DNA from: Acidobacteriota bacterium
GTDB lineage: Bacteria; Acidobacteriota; Terriglobia; Terriglobales; Acidobacteriaceae
Direction of reading: 5' to 3'
Assembly (NCBI GenBank): GCA_023410055.1
Contig: JAEYQK010000039.1
Coordinates: forward strand, 1-64,000
DNA length: 64,000 bases
The notes under the pieces were generated by a model. It ran no database searches. It worked only from the letters and a program-made list of their open reading frames with translations, and was not told the origin of the DNA. Below are positions 1-9,918 of this stretch, one piece after another (position 1 is the stretch's first letter; each line of letters starts with the position of its first letter). Both the position numbers and the translations under genes were made by a program.

Positions 1-956
1 CGGCAACGCCGATCCCGCGAACGCTGGCTCTCACCCTCTACGGCGATCTCGATGTAAGCGTCCTAGACGAACTGCCTCCTGGCAGGACGCCGATCGTAAC
101 CCGGCGCGTACCCGACGAGCGCGCAGACGAGGTCTGGGAATTCGTTCGCAAGCAGGTCAAGGGCGGTCACCAAGCCTATGTCGTTTATCCCGTGATCGAG
201 GAGAGCGGGCAGGGAACGCTCGCAGGCGCAACCGGTCCCGAAGCAGCGCCGGACAGTAGCGCGAGAAGTAAGTCCGGGGCAGACGACTCGAATACCGAGG
301 AGTCCCGTAGGGACGACACAGCCTCCACGCCGAAGTGGGGCAATCTGAAAGCGGCCGTGAAGATGTACGACGAGTTGCGCAAGAAGAATCTCTCTGACCT
401 GCGCATCGGGTTAATTCACGGCAAACTGCCCGCGGAAGAGAAAGAACGCGTTATGCGGCGCTTCGAGCGCGGCGAACTCGACGTGCTCGTCTCGACCACG
501 GTAATCGAAGTCGGCGTCGACGTTCCAAACGCTAACATGATGGTCATCGAACACGCCGAGCGCTTCGGGCTTTCGCAGCTTCACCAACTACGCGGACGTA
601 TCGGGCGCGGAGCCGCCAAGTCGTATTGCGTGCTGATGACCAGCGGCAAAATCTCTCCCGAAGGCGAGCGGCGTTTGGACGAAATGGTACGAACCACCAA
701 CGGCTTCGACATCGCCGAAGTCGATCTCGAGCTGCGCGGTCCGGGAGAGTTCTTCGGCACCAAGCAGGCTGGACTCCCCGATTTCCGGGTCAGCAACATC
801 ATCCGCGACCGCGAGATTCTGCTGGCGGCAAAACAGGAAGCAGCGCTGGTAGCGGACGGAACCAGCGAGACAATCTCCAGCGCGGAGATCTCGCGCGTCA
901 TGGTTCACCTGCGCGCGCATTGGCAAAGAAGATACGGTTTGGTGGAAGTCGGCTGA
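1..956 (+). CDS. recG: ATP-dependent DNA helicase RecG, C-terminal part (5' end outside window)
   Basis: The reading frame is open from base 3 and ends at TGA 954-956, giving about 317 residues. It starts inside helicase domain 1 with ATPIPRTLALTLYGDLDVSV, a RecG signature, followed by the second RecA-like domain (VLVSTTVIEVGVDVPNA, then QLHQLRGRIGRG, motifs V and VI) and the RecG C-terminal region. RecG remodels stalled forks and branched DNA in the cytoplasm. Between the end of motif-IV-like VYPVIEES and the LKAAVKMYDEL helix there is a Ser/Asp/Glu-rich insert of roughly 45 residues that ordinary RecG proteins lack. It includes a 13-base palindrome (gtccc-gta-gggac) near 303-315, so it may derive from a repeat. 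ATG 192 is internal and is not the true start. The gene is convergent with the DinB-like gene that follows. Confidence 0.95.
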   Translation, partial: ATPIPRTLALTLYGDLDVSVLDELPPGRTPIVTRRVPDERADEVWEFVRKQVKGGHQAYVVYPVIEESGQGTLAGATGPEAAPDSSARSKSGADDSNTEESRRDDTASTPKWGNLKAAVKMYDELRKKNLSDLRIGLIHGKLPAEEKERVMRRFERGELDVLVSTTVIEVGVDVPNANMMVIEHAERFGLSQLHQLRGRIGRGAAKSYCVLMTSGKISPEGERRLDEMVRTTNGFDIAEVDLELRGPGEFFGTKQAGLPDFRVSNIIRDREILLAAKQEAALVADGTSETISSAEISRVMVHLRAHWQRRYGLVEVG

Positions 957-968
957 GCGAGGCGGGAA

Positions 969-1412
969 CTACGCCGTAATCTGCTTCACGTGATGTTCCA
1001 GATGAGCCAGGTAATCTTCAATCAAAAACTGAAGCGTGACCGGCTCGTTGTTCCCTATGCGACATATCGCCGCGAGTGCCGTATCAGGAATGCGTTCGAC
1101 TAGATTCGCCAGCTGCTCGTTGCGTAAGCGCCAGTGTCGAAGAAGAGTTGCATATGGAAGCTCGGTGTACCCGTTCAGCCGCACCCATCCTTCTCCATCG
1201 TATTCCGACCCGCTGTAACTGCCGTTCAGTGCGGCGCAAGTGAAGCGAAGCTGATTGTTCGCCGCCGAATCGAGCAAATGGCCGAGTACTTCCTTGCGCA
1301 ACCACTTGCCGCCCGGGTAAGGCCGCTGTGCACAGTCTTCGGTTATAGTCCCGAGACGTGCGCCGGTGTCGGTGATTGCACTCCGAAATGTTTGTCCGAG
1401 TGTGCCTGGCAT
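969..1412 (-). CDS. DinB-like (DinB_2) four-helix-bundle protein
   Basis: 147 residues. The motif KEVLGHLLDSAANNQLRF and the C-terminal EDYLAHLEHHVKQI place conserved histidines as in the DinB/YfiT metal-binding four-helix bundle. Members of this superfamily are metal-dependent thiol transferases or of unknown role, so the substrate cannot be assigned. ATG 1412 (MPGTLGQTF) is chosen because a GGGGGATC stretch lies just upstream; the longer open frame runs back into the CBS gene and reads as nonsense. It starts 16 bases after the CBS gene stop, so the two are probably co-transcribed, CBS first. Confidence 0.82.
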   Translation of the reverse strand: MPGTLGQTFRSAITDTGARLGTITEDCAQRPYPGGKWLRKEVLGHLLDSAANNQLRFTCAALNGSYSGSEYDGEGWVRLNGYTELPYATLLRHWRLRNEQLANLVERIPDTALAAICRIGNNEPVTLQFLIEDYLAHLEHHVKQITA

Positions 1413-1428
1413 TGAGGATCCCCCAGAA

Positions 1429-1839
1429 CTACCGCTTTGCCTCGCTGATCTGCTCCAGCAGCTCGTCGATCCGCGCTTCGAGCACGTGCCGTATCGACAG
1501 CATCCCGAGCAGTTTCGCGTCCTTATCAATAATCGGCAAGTGCCGGTAATGGCGCTCCAGCATGATCGCGAGCGCCTCGGCGTCGGTCGTCTGCTCCGTT
1601 GCCATCTCGACTTCGGTCGTCATCAGCGCGCGCACCGACGTTGTTTTCGGGTCGAATCCATGGGTCGCCAGCTCACGCATGACGTCGCGCTCGGTGAATA
1701 TGCCGGCGACGCGGCGCTCCGAGTCGAGTACGCAGATCGCGCCCACTCCGTTGTCCAGCATCTTCTGCATGGCTTCCTGCACGGTTGCGTCTGGAGAAGT
1801 CACGGTCGGGTGTGTATCGGCCATCTGGAGCAGGTTCAT
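1429..1839 (-). CDS. Tandem CBS-domain protein
   Basis: 136 residues forming a single Bateman module. CBS 1 is at about residues 8-65 (TVQEAMQKMLDNGVGAICVL ... GIFTERDVMRE). CBS 2 is at about 70-130 (ALMTTEVEMATEQTTDAEAL ... LGMLSIRHVLEARI). Such stand-alone CBS pairs bind adenine nucleotides and usually regulate a partner protein; the partner here is unknown. A good Shine-Dalgarno sequence (AGAGGTAACC) precedes ATG 1839, and a sigma-70-type promoter lies upstream at 1870-1898. The gene is first of a two-gene unit with the DinB-like gene. Confidence 0.9.
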   Translation of the reverse strand: MNLLQMADTHPTVTSPDATVQEAMQKMLDNGVGAICVLDSERRVAGIFTERDVMRELATHGFDPKTTSVRALMTTEVEMATEQTTDAEALAIMLERHYRHLPIIDKDAKLLGMLSIRHVLEARIDELLEQISEAKR

Positions 1840-1869
1840 TACGGTTACCTCTTTCTACTTAACTGTAAC

Positions 1870-1898
1870 CTTTTATGAGCTGGAGCGGAACCTGTCAA
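1870..1898 (-). promoter_or_regulatory. Putative sigma-70 promoter of the CBS/DinB unit
   Basis: On the minus strand there is a perfect -35 box TTGACA (1898-1893), a 17-base spacer and a weaker -10 box TAAAAG (1875-1870). It lies about 30 bases upstream of the CBS gene start. The call rests on sequence match only. Confidence 0.5.
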
Positions 1899-2138
1899 GT
1901 ATCGTCGCTAGTTAGGAGGTTACCTGCGGATAAGCAGTCCAATACACGTGTTCCAACTTCGGAACATCGCCCTCGACATTCCTGCTGAACTCACACGGCG
2001 ATGGTGGTACAAAGTGCCGTTTTCAAACGACCATCTCTGAGTACGCTTTGCTTGCGATGTTGCAAGTCAGTTACGTACCCCCCTCCCTCTGGGGGTTGAC
2101 TGTACGACCGATGATCTAAACGAGTTAGCTTCAAAAAT

Positions 2139-2185
2139 CTGACTGACGCTGACTGACGTTTGACTGACAGTCGACTGAGGGTCGA
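2139..2185. repeat. Short degenerate tandem repeat of CTGACTGACG
   Basis: About four imperfect copies of a 10-base CTGACTGACG-like unit lie in the gene-free stretch 1899-2531. The rest of that stretch holds two dispersed palindromes (2232-2267 and 2424-2457) and no credible gene. The open frame 2067-2501 on the minus strand is made largely of these repeats. Confidence 0.5.
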
Positions 2186-2231
2186 GGGCCGCGCCGTATC
2201 GCAGCAAATTTACTAAGTTGTCATCCCACAT

Positions 2232-2267
2232 CCCGCTCAAGCCAAAACCGGGCTTGAACGGGGCACC
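2232..2267. repeat. Dispersed palindrome, family B (GCTCAAGCC...GGCTTGA)
   Basis: The core GCTCAAGCCAAAACCGGGCT continues to TGAACGGGGCACC and forms a stem of CAAGCC with GGCTTG. Near-identical copies occur at 3202-3238, 11976-12010 and, more diverged, 53992-54027. REP-like, intergenic. Confidence 0.8.
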
Positions 2268-2423
2268 GACGGAAACACTGTAGCAGTGATTTGCGTGAAG
2301 TGAACAAGGAGCTGTGGAAATTTCGGAAAATGGAACAGGATCGGAGGCATTCACCCGGGGCTTTCGAAAATAACGTCTTGGTGATGTTCCTGTCGGGGTG
2401 GTTTCAAAGCCACGCCCAAAGAG

Positions 2424-2457
2424 ACCCACCCTTCGCTTCGCGAAGGATGGAGCAACC
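2424..2457. repeat. Dispersed palindrome, family C (CCACCCTTCGCTTCGCGAAGG)
   Basis: The inverted repeat CCTTCG/CGAAGG is flanked by CCCACC on one side and GGATGG on the other. Other copies are at 21692-21724, inside der, and 31976-32010. It is the same kind of GC-rich hairpin as the other families in the window. Confidence 0.8.
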
Positions 2458-2531
2458 GGCGATCCGAGATCCGAATCGACGAAGTGCCTAGCACCACCCA
2501 CAGACGGCTGGATTGCACGATCCTCTTTGTT

Positions 2532-3071
2532 TTAGTTCGGCAACTCGCCTATCTGCTCGAAAATTTGCGGAGGAAATCCTTGGCCGTAAAGTTCCGGAAT
2601 CATAATCCGAATAGACCGTCTGTTACAGATGATGAATATTTGCTTTACGCGAGCATCCGAATCGTCCGGGGCGTCGCGGTCCTCACGAAACACTCGACAA
2701 GACTGCTCTCCCTTGTCATTAAGCTCTTTAACAGCGTCGAATAGCGCATCTGTAGCGTTTTTGCTTTTCGATGTCGATGGACGACTGGCATACGCAACGC
2801 GATTGTCTTTGAAATCTACATAGAAAAGCCTATCTCCGAACGTTATAACCAGCGTGGACTTGTCGGTTGTCACCTTAGATTTTGTATGTGCAAGGTCCGC
2901 CATCACCTGTTCTTTTGGTTCTCCCAGCCAGACGGTAACGGGGCCTAGCTCCATTGTCACCTTTGGTTTAGCTGCTGGTGCGGACTGAGCCAGCGTCGGG
3001 AGCACCACAAAAGACAGCAGCAGGGATAGAGATAGAGACAGCTTGAGCACAGCAATCTTTCTGGATTTCAT
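2532..3071 (-). CDS. Exported protein of unknown function
   Basis: 179 residues. The N-terminus is a clear Sec signal (MKSRKIAVLKLSLSLSLLLS, then FVVLPTLAQSA) with probable cleavage after AQS or nearby. The mature part has a first segment like a small 'flag' domain (VTVWLGEPKEQVMADL), a beta-rich section (STLVITFGDRLFYVDF), and a C-terminal hydrophilic half with two cysteines (QSCRVF, IFIICNRR) that could pair in the periplasm. I do not recognise the family. ATG 3071 is chosen because the signal peptide begins there; the open frame extends upstream through a family B repeat and is unlikely to be translated. It is divergent from the DinB gene at 3305. Confidence 0.7.
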   Translation of the reverse strand: MKSRKIAVLKLSLSLSLLLSFVVLPTLAQSAPAAKPKVTMELGPVTVWLGEPKEQVMADLAHTKSKVTTDKSTLVITFGDRLFYVDFKDNRVAYASRPSTSKSKNATDALFDAVKELNDKGEQSCRVFREDRDAPDDSDARVKQIFIICNRRSIRIMIPELYGQGFPPQIFEQIGELPN

Positions 3072-3201
3072 GGCGGACAAATGGTATCGCACAGGCCGGG
3101 TGATTGAAAGACTTCTCTGGGAGTGCGGTTTGCAGATCGAGTCGCAGTGGACGGCAAGTCGCAGAGAGCGTGCAGGAGTCTCGCTCCGAGTCCGCGAACT
3201 G

Positions 3202-3238
3202 CCCCGCTCAAGCCAAAACCGGGCTTGAACGGGCCACC
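3202..3238. repeat. Dispersed palindrome, family B
   Basis: This is a second near-exact copy of the 2232-2267 element, sitting in the divergent region between the exported-protein gene and the DinB-like gene, where it could sit over or close to promoters. Confidence 0.8.
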
Positions 3239-3304
3239 CGCCGGGGACAGCGCAGCCTCGAGCATTGCGACAGAGCGGCGAAAACATCGTAGGATACAAA
3301 CGTT

Positions 3305-3820
3305 ATGGCGAGAAACCAACTGCCCTGTCTTGACCTGCTTGAGGCCACTCCCGAAATCCTTCGTGGCCTGATGGCCGAACTTTCGGACGAAGATGCCCGA
3401 TGGAAACCGGCGCCGGATCGTTTCTCGGTAGCCGAAGTGCTCGCGCACCTTTCGCACTCCGAAGGCCACTGCTACCGCATGCGGCTAGACCGTTTCATGA
3501 GCGAGCCCCTTCCCGAGTTCGATCCGGATGACGCGCAGATGTATCTCGACCTCTACCGCAACGCCGATCCCGAGGACGCCTTCGACTACTTCGAGGAACA
3601 GCGCGAGATGAACATCGAGTACCTGCGAGGCTTGCCGTCTGACGCCGGCGAGCGCAAGGCCCTGCACCGTGAATACGGAGAATTCACTCTCTCCGAGATG
3701 CTGCACGAATGGGCGCTGCATGATCTTGGCCACATCCGCCAGATCGCCGAACTGGTCCGTGCCCGAAAGTATCTGGCCGGCGCAGGACCGATGGGCCGCT
3801 CCTACAAGCTGAACCCATAA
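3305..3820 (+). CDS. DinB family protein
   Basis: 171 residues. It is a DinB-like four-helix bundle with FSVAEVLAHLSHSEGHCYRM in helix 2 and EWALHDLGHIRQIAELVRAR in helix 4. The three histidines expected to bind a divalent metal are His in LAHL/LSHSE and the HDLGH pair. The family includes bacillithiol/mycothiol-dependent transferases and damage-inducible proteins of unknown role; no substrate can be inferred. The start ATG 3305 has a TAGGA element about 10 bases upstream. It is not obviously in an operon and is unrelated in sequence to the DinB-like protein at 969-1412 beyond the fold. Confidence 0.88.
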   Translation: MARNQLPCLDLLEATPEILRGLMAELSDEDARWKPAPDRFSVAEVLAHLSHSEGHCYRMRLDRFMSEPLPEFDPDDAQMYLDLYRNADPEDAFDYFEEQREMNIEYLRGLPSDAGERKALHREYGEFTLSEMLHEWALHDLGHIRQIAELVRARKYLAGAGPMGRSYKLNP

Positions 3821-3904
3821 CCGCGGAATCGTATATGCCTTTGGGCAAACCTGGTCTAAACTCGCACAGCAGCTGTTCAGAACTGTTTCGTAATGAAGGT
3901 AAAC

Positions 3905-4444
3905 ATGAACTCAGCTGATGTCGGATATTGCGGATTCAATTGTGAAGCTTGTTCCATTCATCAGTATGGTCTGGGGCACGCCAAGGATGACTTCATTCTC
4001 TGCTGCAGAAACATTCCAGAATCCGATCTGAAATGTGATGGCTGTAAATCAGATTCTGTCTATGCAGGTTGTCGTATCTGTAGTCTGCGCTCGTGCGCGG
4101 CGGATAGAAAGCTCTCTAGCTGCGGTGAATGCCGAGACTTTCCATGTCATGAATACAAGAAGTTGAGCTCTGCAGCCAAGATCCTGCCTCATGCTAAGGA
4201 AGCGTCGATCAATCTGGAGATTCTCAAGCGCGAAGGCTTAGACCAATGGCGAAAAGCGCAGTATTCGAAATGGTCATGCAGTAAATGTGGAACTCCATTT
4301 TCGTGGTATTCGAAAACCTGCATGAAGTGTGGACAGGATCTTTCGCCCACGACGTATTCATTGACCGGCTTAAAGAAGTTCATCGCAACGATCGTGCTTT
4401 CCAAGGTATATAAGAAGGGCAAGCAGAATACTGGGATACTCTGA
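3905..4444 (+). CDS. DUF3795 cysteine-rich protein, AT-rich, C-terminus possibly replaced
   Basis: About 180 residues with the DUF3795 pattern: YCGFNCEACSIHQ near the N-terminus, then clustered cysteines (CDGCKSDSVYAGCRICSLRSC, then CGECRDFPC) and a C-terminal zinc-ribbon-like WSCSKCG...CMKCGQDL. This suggests a metal-binding protein, function unknown. An AAGGT element precedes ATG 3905; ATG 3893 is the alternative. Base composition is visibly AT-richer than the neighbours, consistent with recent acquisition. The last residues (GKQNTGIL) and the stop are read out of frame from a transposase remnant that starts near 4414, so the original C-terminus may have been lost. Confidence 0.75.
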   Translation: MNSADVGYCGFNCEACSIHQYGLGHAKDDFILCCRNIPESDLKCDGCKSDSVYAGCRICSLRSCAADRKLSSCGECRDFPCHEYKKLSSAAKILPHAKEASINLEILKREGLDQWRKAQYSKWSCSKCGTPFSWYSKTCMKCGQDLSPTTYSLTGLKKFIATIVLSKVYKKGKQNTGIL

Positions 4445-4536
4445 TTCGGGATGAGGAACATTTGCATCGGGCGGTCGCCTACATTGAAGCGAATCCGCAG
4501 CGGGCCGGACTGGCGAACTGGCCGTGGGTTGGTTGA
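4414..4536 (+). pseudogene. REP-associated tyrosine transposase (RAYT, IS200-like) 3' remnant
   Basis: Frame 1 from 4414 reads EGQAEYWDTLIRDEEHLHRA and continues to YIEANPQRAGLANWPWVG before TGA at 4534-4536. The segment EYWD-x-IRDEEH...YIEANPxRAGL is the well-known C-terminal signature of RAYT/Y1 transposases. The catalytic N-terminal HUH part is absent; an in-frame TAA at 4411-4413 and the DUF3795 gene precede it. A pair of GC-rich palindromes follows immediately at 4556-4602, the expected neighbour of a RAYT gene. Confidence 0.8.
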
Positions 4537-4555
4537 GAAATCATCTATGCGAGGA

Positions 4556-4602
4556 GATGGGGGCGGGACGCCCCCATGACAGCCGCCGGGACGGCAGCGC
4601 TC
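4556..4602. repeat. REP palindrome pair beside the RAYT remnant
   Basis: Two hairpins in series: GGGGGCGGGACGCCCCC, then GCCGCCGGGACGGC. They share the GGGAC core and resemble a BIME (two REPs). The location just downstream of the RAYT 3' end fits a RAYT-mobilised REP. Confidence 0.7.
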
Positions 4603-4680
4603 CGCTTAGTGAGCAAATTTTCAAAGTACTACTCCGCGATAGGTTAACGAATGGGGATATATGAACACTTATCCTGCGGC

Positions 4681-4893
4681 CTAGACATCGGACTCGACAT
4701 CCACAATGCGCAAGGGATCTAGATGAGCAAGTTCAGGATTGTTCCGTTCGAGAACTTCGCAGTTCCACGCGATTCGCACATTGCGGATACTTGAACCGTC
4801 ATCCAAAACCAGCGTCACAAGACTGACTCCATAACTGTGCTCTGGAAAGGTCGAGATTTTGTCCCGCCATCGTTCGGGCAAGTAGATTGCCAT
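4681..4893 (-). CDS. Small protein of unknown function
   Basis: 70 residues starting MAIYLPERWRDKISTFPEHS. ATG 4893 is chosen because AGGAG lies 8 bases upstream; an ATG six codons earlier has no such site. The sequence is predicted beta-rich (VSLVTLVLDDGSSIRNVRIA) with an acidic C-terminus and no signal peptide or membrane segment. I do not recognise the family. It stands alone between the REP pair and the next unknown gene. Confidence 0.5.
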   Translation of the reverse strand: MAIYLPERWRDKISTFPEHSYGVSLVTLVLDDGSSIRNVRIAWNCEVLERNNPELAHLDPLRIVDVESDV

Positions 4894-5008
4894 CTGCCGC
4901 TCCTGTTTCACAATGCACCCGGTTGACCAAAATGGGATTGCTTAACACAAGGGGGATTTATCGCCACCTAACACCGCATCCACGCAGCCGCACTCCACTT
5001 GGAGCAGG

Positions 5009-5794
5009 TTACCCAATCGCTCTAATCACTCTTTCAGGAAGCTCGGAAGAATAAGCTATTACCTCGGTAAATAGCTGGAAGACTTCCTCGACGTTTTCTT
5101 CCACAATGAAGTTCCAATCTCCGAAGCCAAATCCTAGGGTACGCTCAAACCCGAATCGCAGCCAATTCAGCGGGTTCAGAGGGCCCTTCCACTCAGGGAA
5201 CCGAACTCGGTAGCGAAGCTGAGCAGACATCCCACCGTAATCGACCTCAACAGAGAAATCCCGCCCCGCGTGGTGGCAAGCATAGTCGCCGTACTCGTCC
5301 ATTTTGGAGTAACCCAACCCTTTAAGGGCCGCCTTTACTCGTCGCCGAAGTTCAGGGGCCTTCACTGAGCGAATCGATGAAGCATACGCGAACTGCTCTT
5401 CCGTGATGCGGCTTGGAATCTTGCGATACTTGTCGATTTTGTACTGCTGAACAACTGTCCTCAAATAAGGTACGCTGTCGAAGCTGTTGGAGGCATTCAA
5501 GGACTTTTCACGCCACCAGTTGAAAAATGGATGTTTCGTGTGGTCAATCCGGGGCAGGCCCCAAGCAGCTGAATAGGAAGCATAGGCCCAGTGGACACCG
5601 CAATCAGCGAATGCAGCCTTCTCGGCGCTGTCTAGAGAACTATAGACACTCAACATCCCTTTGGTGTGGTCATCTGGAATGCGGCTCAGCCGAGCGAATC
5701 CCGACTCCTCTTCCGCTCTAAACTCTGAACGCAAGAAATTGAACAGTTCCCGCTTTTGTTCGTCCGCGCTCGCTGTCGTCAGACTAACCTCCAA
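5009..5794 (-). CDS. Protein of unknown function, cytoplasmic
   Basis: 261 residues, no signal peptide or membrane helix. The N-terminal half is helical and charged (EQKRELFNFLRSEFRAEEES); the C-terminal half is aromatic and basic-rich (RYRVRFPEWKGPLNPLNWLR, GFGFGDWNF). I do not recognise the family. The first available start at 5794 is TTG. A strong GGAGG lies inside the first codons, five bases before a CTG at codon 5, so initiation at that CTG is possible. GC is lower than in the flanking genes. No operon partner is evident. Confidence 0.55.
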   Translation of the reverse strand: MEVSLTTASADEQKRELFNFLRSEFRAEEESGFARLSRIPDDHTKGMLSVYSSLDSAEKAAFADCGVHWAYASYSAAWGLPRIDHTKHPFFNWWREKSLNASNSFDSVPYLRTVVQQYKIDKYRKIPSRITEEQFAYASSIRSVKAPELRRRVKAALKGLGYSKMDEYGDYACHHAGRDFSVEVDYGGMSAQLRYRVRFPEWKGPLNPLNWLRFGFERTLGFGFGDWNFIVEENVEEVFQLFTEVIAYSSELPERVIRAIG

Positions 5795-5901
5795 AGGCTA
5801 AGTGTCGTGAGTAGGTTGTGAGCAGATGATAGGAACATTCGCGTTTGTTGTCGATAACAGGCCATTCGTTAACCTATCCGCTTGATGATCTTCTCGGGCC
5901 C

Positions 5902-7491
<1,590 letters not shown>

Positions 7492-7635
7492 GTCCACGAC
7501 CTCCGAGTCTGCTCTCGGCAATTGTAATCAATCAGTGCGAATTCTTGGGAAGGTAGCGAGGGTGGAGTTGTGGTCCTGCTGCCGGGGAAGGCGAGTCGTC
7601 CGGAGTTGCTCCTCGCCTTCCCGCTGCTTAGGTGA

Positions 7636-9678
7636 TTAGTACATGTAAGGCCACGTGCTCGAACCGCCGTACTCGTAAACGCCTGGTGTCGGTGTCGAGC
7701 ATCGTGTCGCGCCGTTCATGTCGTACGTCGGAGCGTAGGTCGTGATGCCCTTGCCAATCGCCGGGCTTGTCGACTGCAAGTGGTAGTCGTTGGTCGTCGA
7801 GTACTGCGTATAGCTCGTGAACAGCGGGTTAGCGCTGATCGAGCCCGATGCGGTATTGCCGTTCTGCAACTTCCAGTCTGCGGGACCGTTGCCGTACACC
7901 AGGTTGTTCTTGTAGGTATTCGTGCCCGTGTTACCGTACTCCTCGATGCCGTAGCCGTTCGAGCCCGAGAAGAGGCCGTTCTGGTAAACGACATTGTTCG
8001 TCACGACCGAGCCGGTGTTGACCCAGCTGCCGTCGCCAGCCCCGACCAGGATTCCGCCGTAACCGTTATTGACGACCGTGTTGTTTGAGATGTTGTTCTG
8101 CGAGGCGGCGTGCCACAGGTGGATGCCCCAGCCCTGGTTGCGGAAGACGATGTTGTTCCAGATCCGTCCGCCGGGATTCGCGGTGTAGATGCCGTGCAGC
8201 GTTGAGCACGGATTGTTGTAGGCACCGATATCGTGAACGACGTTGCCGATGATGTCGACATTCGATGCGCCGTTGTAGTTGCCGTTGAGAATGCCCGCGC
8301 CCGCCGCACAGCCCGACGTCGCCATGTTGTGGATGTGGTTGCCGATGATGCGATCGTTCGAACCGGTGATGTAAATGCCCATCAGCCCCGGCCCGGTGAT
8401 GTCGAAGCCGACGAAGTCGACGTAGTCGCCCGTGATCCAGACGGCCGTCGAATTACCCGTTACGGTGCTGACGATCTTAGCGCCCCATTGCTGGTCGCTG
8501 ATAAAGACGACGCGCGCAGAGGAATTGCCAGCCGCTGTGAGCTTCATTTCGGACGAGCTGTTATACGTACCGGGAGCGACGTGAACGGTTGCACCAGCAC
8601 TGACTTTGCTGGCCGCGTAGCTCAAGGTCTTCCACGGCGACGACTGCGAACCGCTGTTGCTGTCGCTACCATTTGTCGCGACGTAATATTGCGGTCCAGA
8701 CGGCGGCGTGACTGGCGGATTCCCGGTCGAAGCCTGGGTCACGCTTACTACGGCATTGGCCGCTGCTGTTGAATCGTAAACGCTTCTTGCGGTGATTGTA
8801 ACGGCGCTGGAAGGTGCAGTCGCGGGAGCAGTGTAGAGTCCCGTGCTCGAGATCGTGCCCACGGTGCTGTTGCCGCCCTGCACGCCGCCGGCGAACCATG
8901 CTATCGATGTATTGCTGGCGTTCGAAACAGTGGCGGTGAACTGCTGAGTTCCACCTGTTTGCAGGCTTGCGCTCGACGGGGTGATCGAGACCGTAACAGG
9001 CTTGGGCGTTGCCGAAACCGTCACATTTGCGCTGGCCGACTTGTTCGAATCAGCGGCGCTCTTGACGGTGATCGTGACGGCAGAAGAGGGAGCCGTTGAT
9101 GGAGCAGTGTAGAGGCCAGAGCCGGAGATTGTTCCTGAAGTCGAGCTGCCGCCCTGCACGCCATTGACGAACCAGTTGACGGCTGTGTTGGTCGTGCCAG
9201 TTACCGCGGACGTAAACTGCTGCGTCATCCCGATCTGCAGGGTCGCGCTGGCGGGAGTAATCGAAACCGAGATTCCGTTTCGCTTCCTGATGCTGAGCGA
9301 TGCCGTCGCAACCTTGGTGCTATCAGCCACACTCTGGGCGCTGACCGTGACCGTACCCGAGGCTGGCTCGTTCACGGGTGCGGTGTAAAGTCCGGTGCTG
9401 CTGATTGTGCCCGAGGTGGAGTTACCGCCCTTGACGCCATCGACCATCCACACTACTTGCGTGTCGGGAGTGCCGGAAACGGACGATGAGAATTGCTGTG
9501 TAACGCCTGTATCTAGCGTGGCGGTACTCGGTGTAATCGAAACCACAACCTGCGACGAACTGGAACTGGGCGACGAGACGGACTTCCCGCCGCCGCAGCC
9601 AGTCAGGAAGACTGCAATCACTGCAACAACGGAGAGAACGAACAGGCGTGGTCCGGGGCCCCATGAACTCGTAACCAT
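7636..9678 (-). CDS. Lipoprotein with three Ig-like repeats and a right-handed beta-helix
   Basis: 680 residues. The signal ends in a lipobox (VIAVFLTGCGGG), so the protein is lipid-anchored. Three tandem Ig-like (Big-type) repeats at about residues 45-125, 135-222 and 228-312 each carry VSITPSxAxLxxGxTQQF, W-x-x-x-G-x-x-GG-x-S, GTIS and GLYTAP. From about 330 onward YVATNGSDSNSGSQSSPWKT opens a DUF1565/PbH1 right-handed parallel beta-helix with repeated N-N-x-V-x-N turns. Such architecture suits a surface polysaccharide lyase, epimerase or adhesin; no catalytic residues can be named. GAGGTAAGC precedes ATG 9678. The repetitive sequence is repeat-expanded in the protein, not IS-derived. Confidence 0.85.
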   Translation of the reverse strand: MVTSSWGPGPRLFVLSVVAVIAVFLTGCGGGKSVSSPSSSSSQVVVSITPSTATLDTGVTQQFSSSVSGTPDTQVVWMVDGVKGGNSTSGTISSTGLYTAPVNEPASGTVTVSAQSVADSTKVATASLSIRKRNGISVSITPASATLQIGMTQQFTSAVTGTTNTAVNWFVNGVQGGSSTSGTISGSGLYTAPSTAPSSAVTITVKSAADSNKSASANVTVSATPKPVTVSITPSSASLQTGGTQQFTATVSNASNTSIAWFAGGVQGGNSTVGTISSTGLYTAPATAPSSAVTITARSVYDSTAAANAVVSVTQASTGNPPVTPPSGPQYYVATNGSDSNSGSQSSPWKTLSYAASKVSAGATVHVAPGTYNSSSEMKLTAAGNSSARVVFISDQQWGAKIVSTVTGNSTAVWITGDYVDFVGFDITGPGLMGIYITGSNDRIIGNHIHNMATSGCAAGAGILNGNYNGASNVDIIGNVVHDIGAYNNPCSTLHGIYTANPGGRIWNNIVFRNQGWGIHLWHAASQNNISNNTVVNNGYGGILVGAGDGSWVNTGSVVTNNVVYQNGLFSGSNGYGIEEYGNTGTNTYKNNLVYGNGPADWKLQNGNTASGSISANPLFTSYTQYSTTNDYHLQSTSPAIGKGITTYAPTYDMNGATRCSTPTPGVYEYGGSSTWPYMY

Positions 9679-9864
9679 GCTTACCTCGGCTGGTGAAAAA
9701 CTGGGGTAAGCCTATTCGGCGGCGAGCTAGAGCACGATTAGTCGAATCACCGTTTTGGCGTGAGGTAAGAACCTTAGTGGGCGGTTACTGATAGCTGAGG
9801 GGAGTCTTATGTACGTCTCGCTTTTTGTATTCCCCTTGGTCACGAGCGGAATCTTTCTCGACAA

Positions 9865-9896
9865 CAGAAAACGGAGCCGCATGACCGGCTCCGAAG
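9865..9896 (-). terminator. Rho-independent terminator of the sigma/anti-sigma/PDZ operon
   Basis: On the minus strand CGGAGCCG pairs with CGGCTCCG around a CATGA-type loop, followed by TTTTCTG. It lies about 25 bases after the PDZ gene stop. The remaining intergenic stretch to 9678 holds nothing I recognise. Confidence 0.8.
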
Positions 9897-9918
9897 GGAA
9901 GAGGAGAATTCGAGTAGC

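Noticed and set aside
2067..2501. 144-codon minus-strand frame
   Set aside because: Built from families B and C palindromes and a tandem repeat; no ribosome site or domain.
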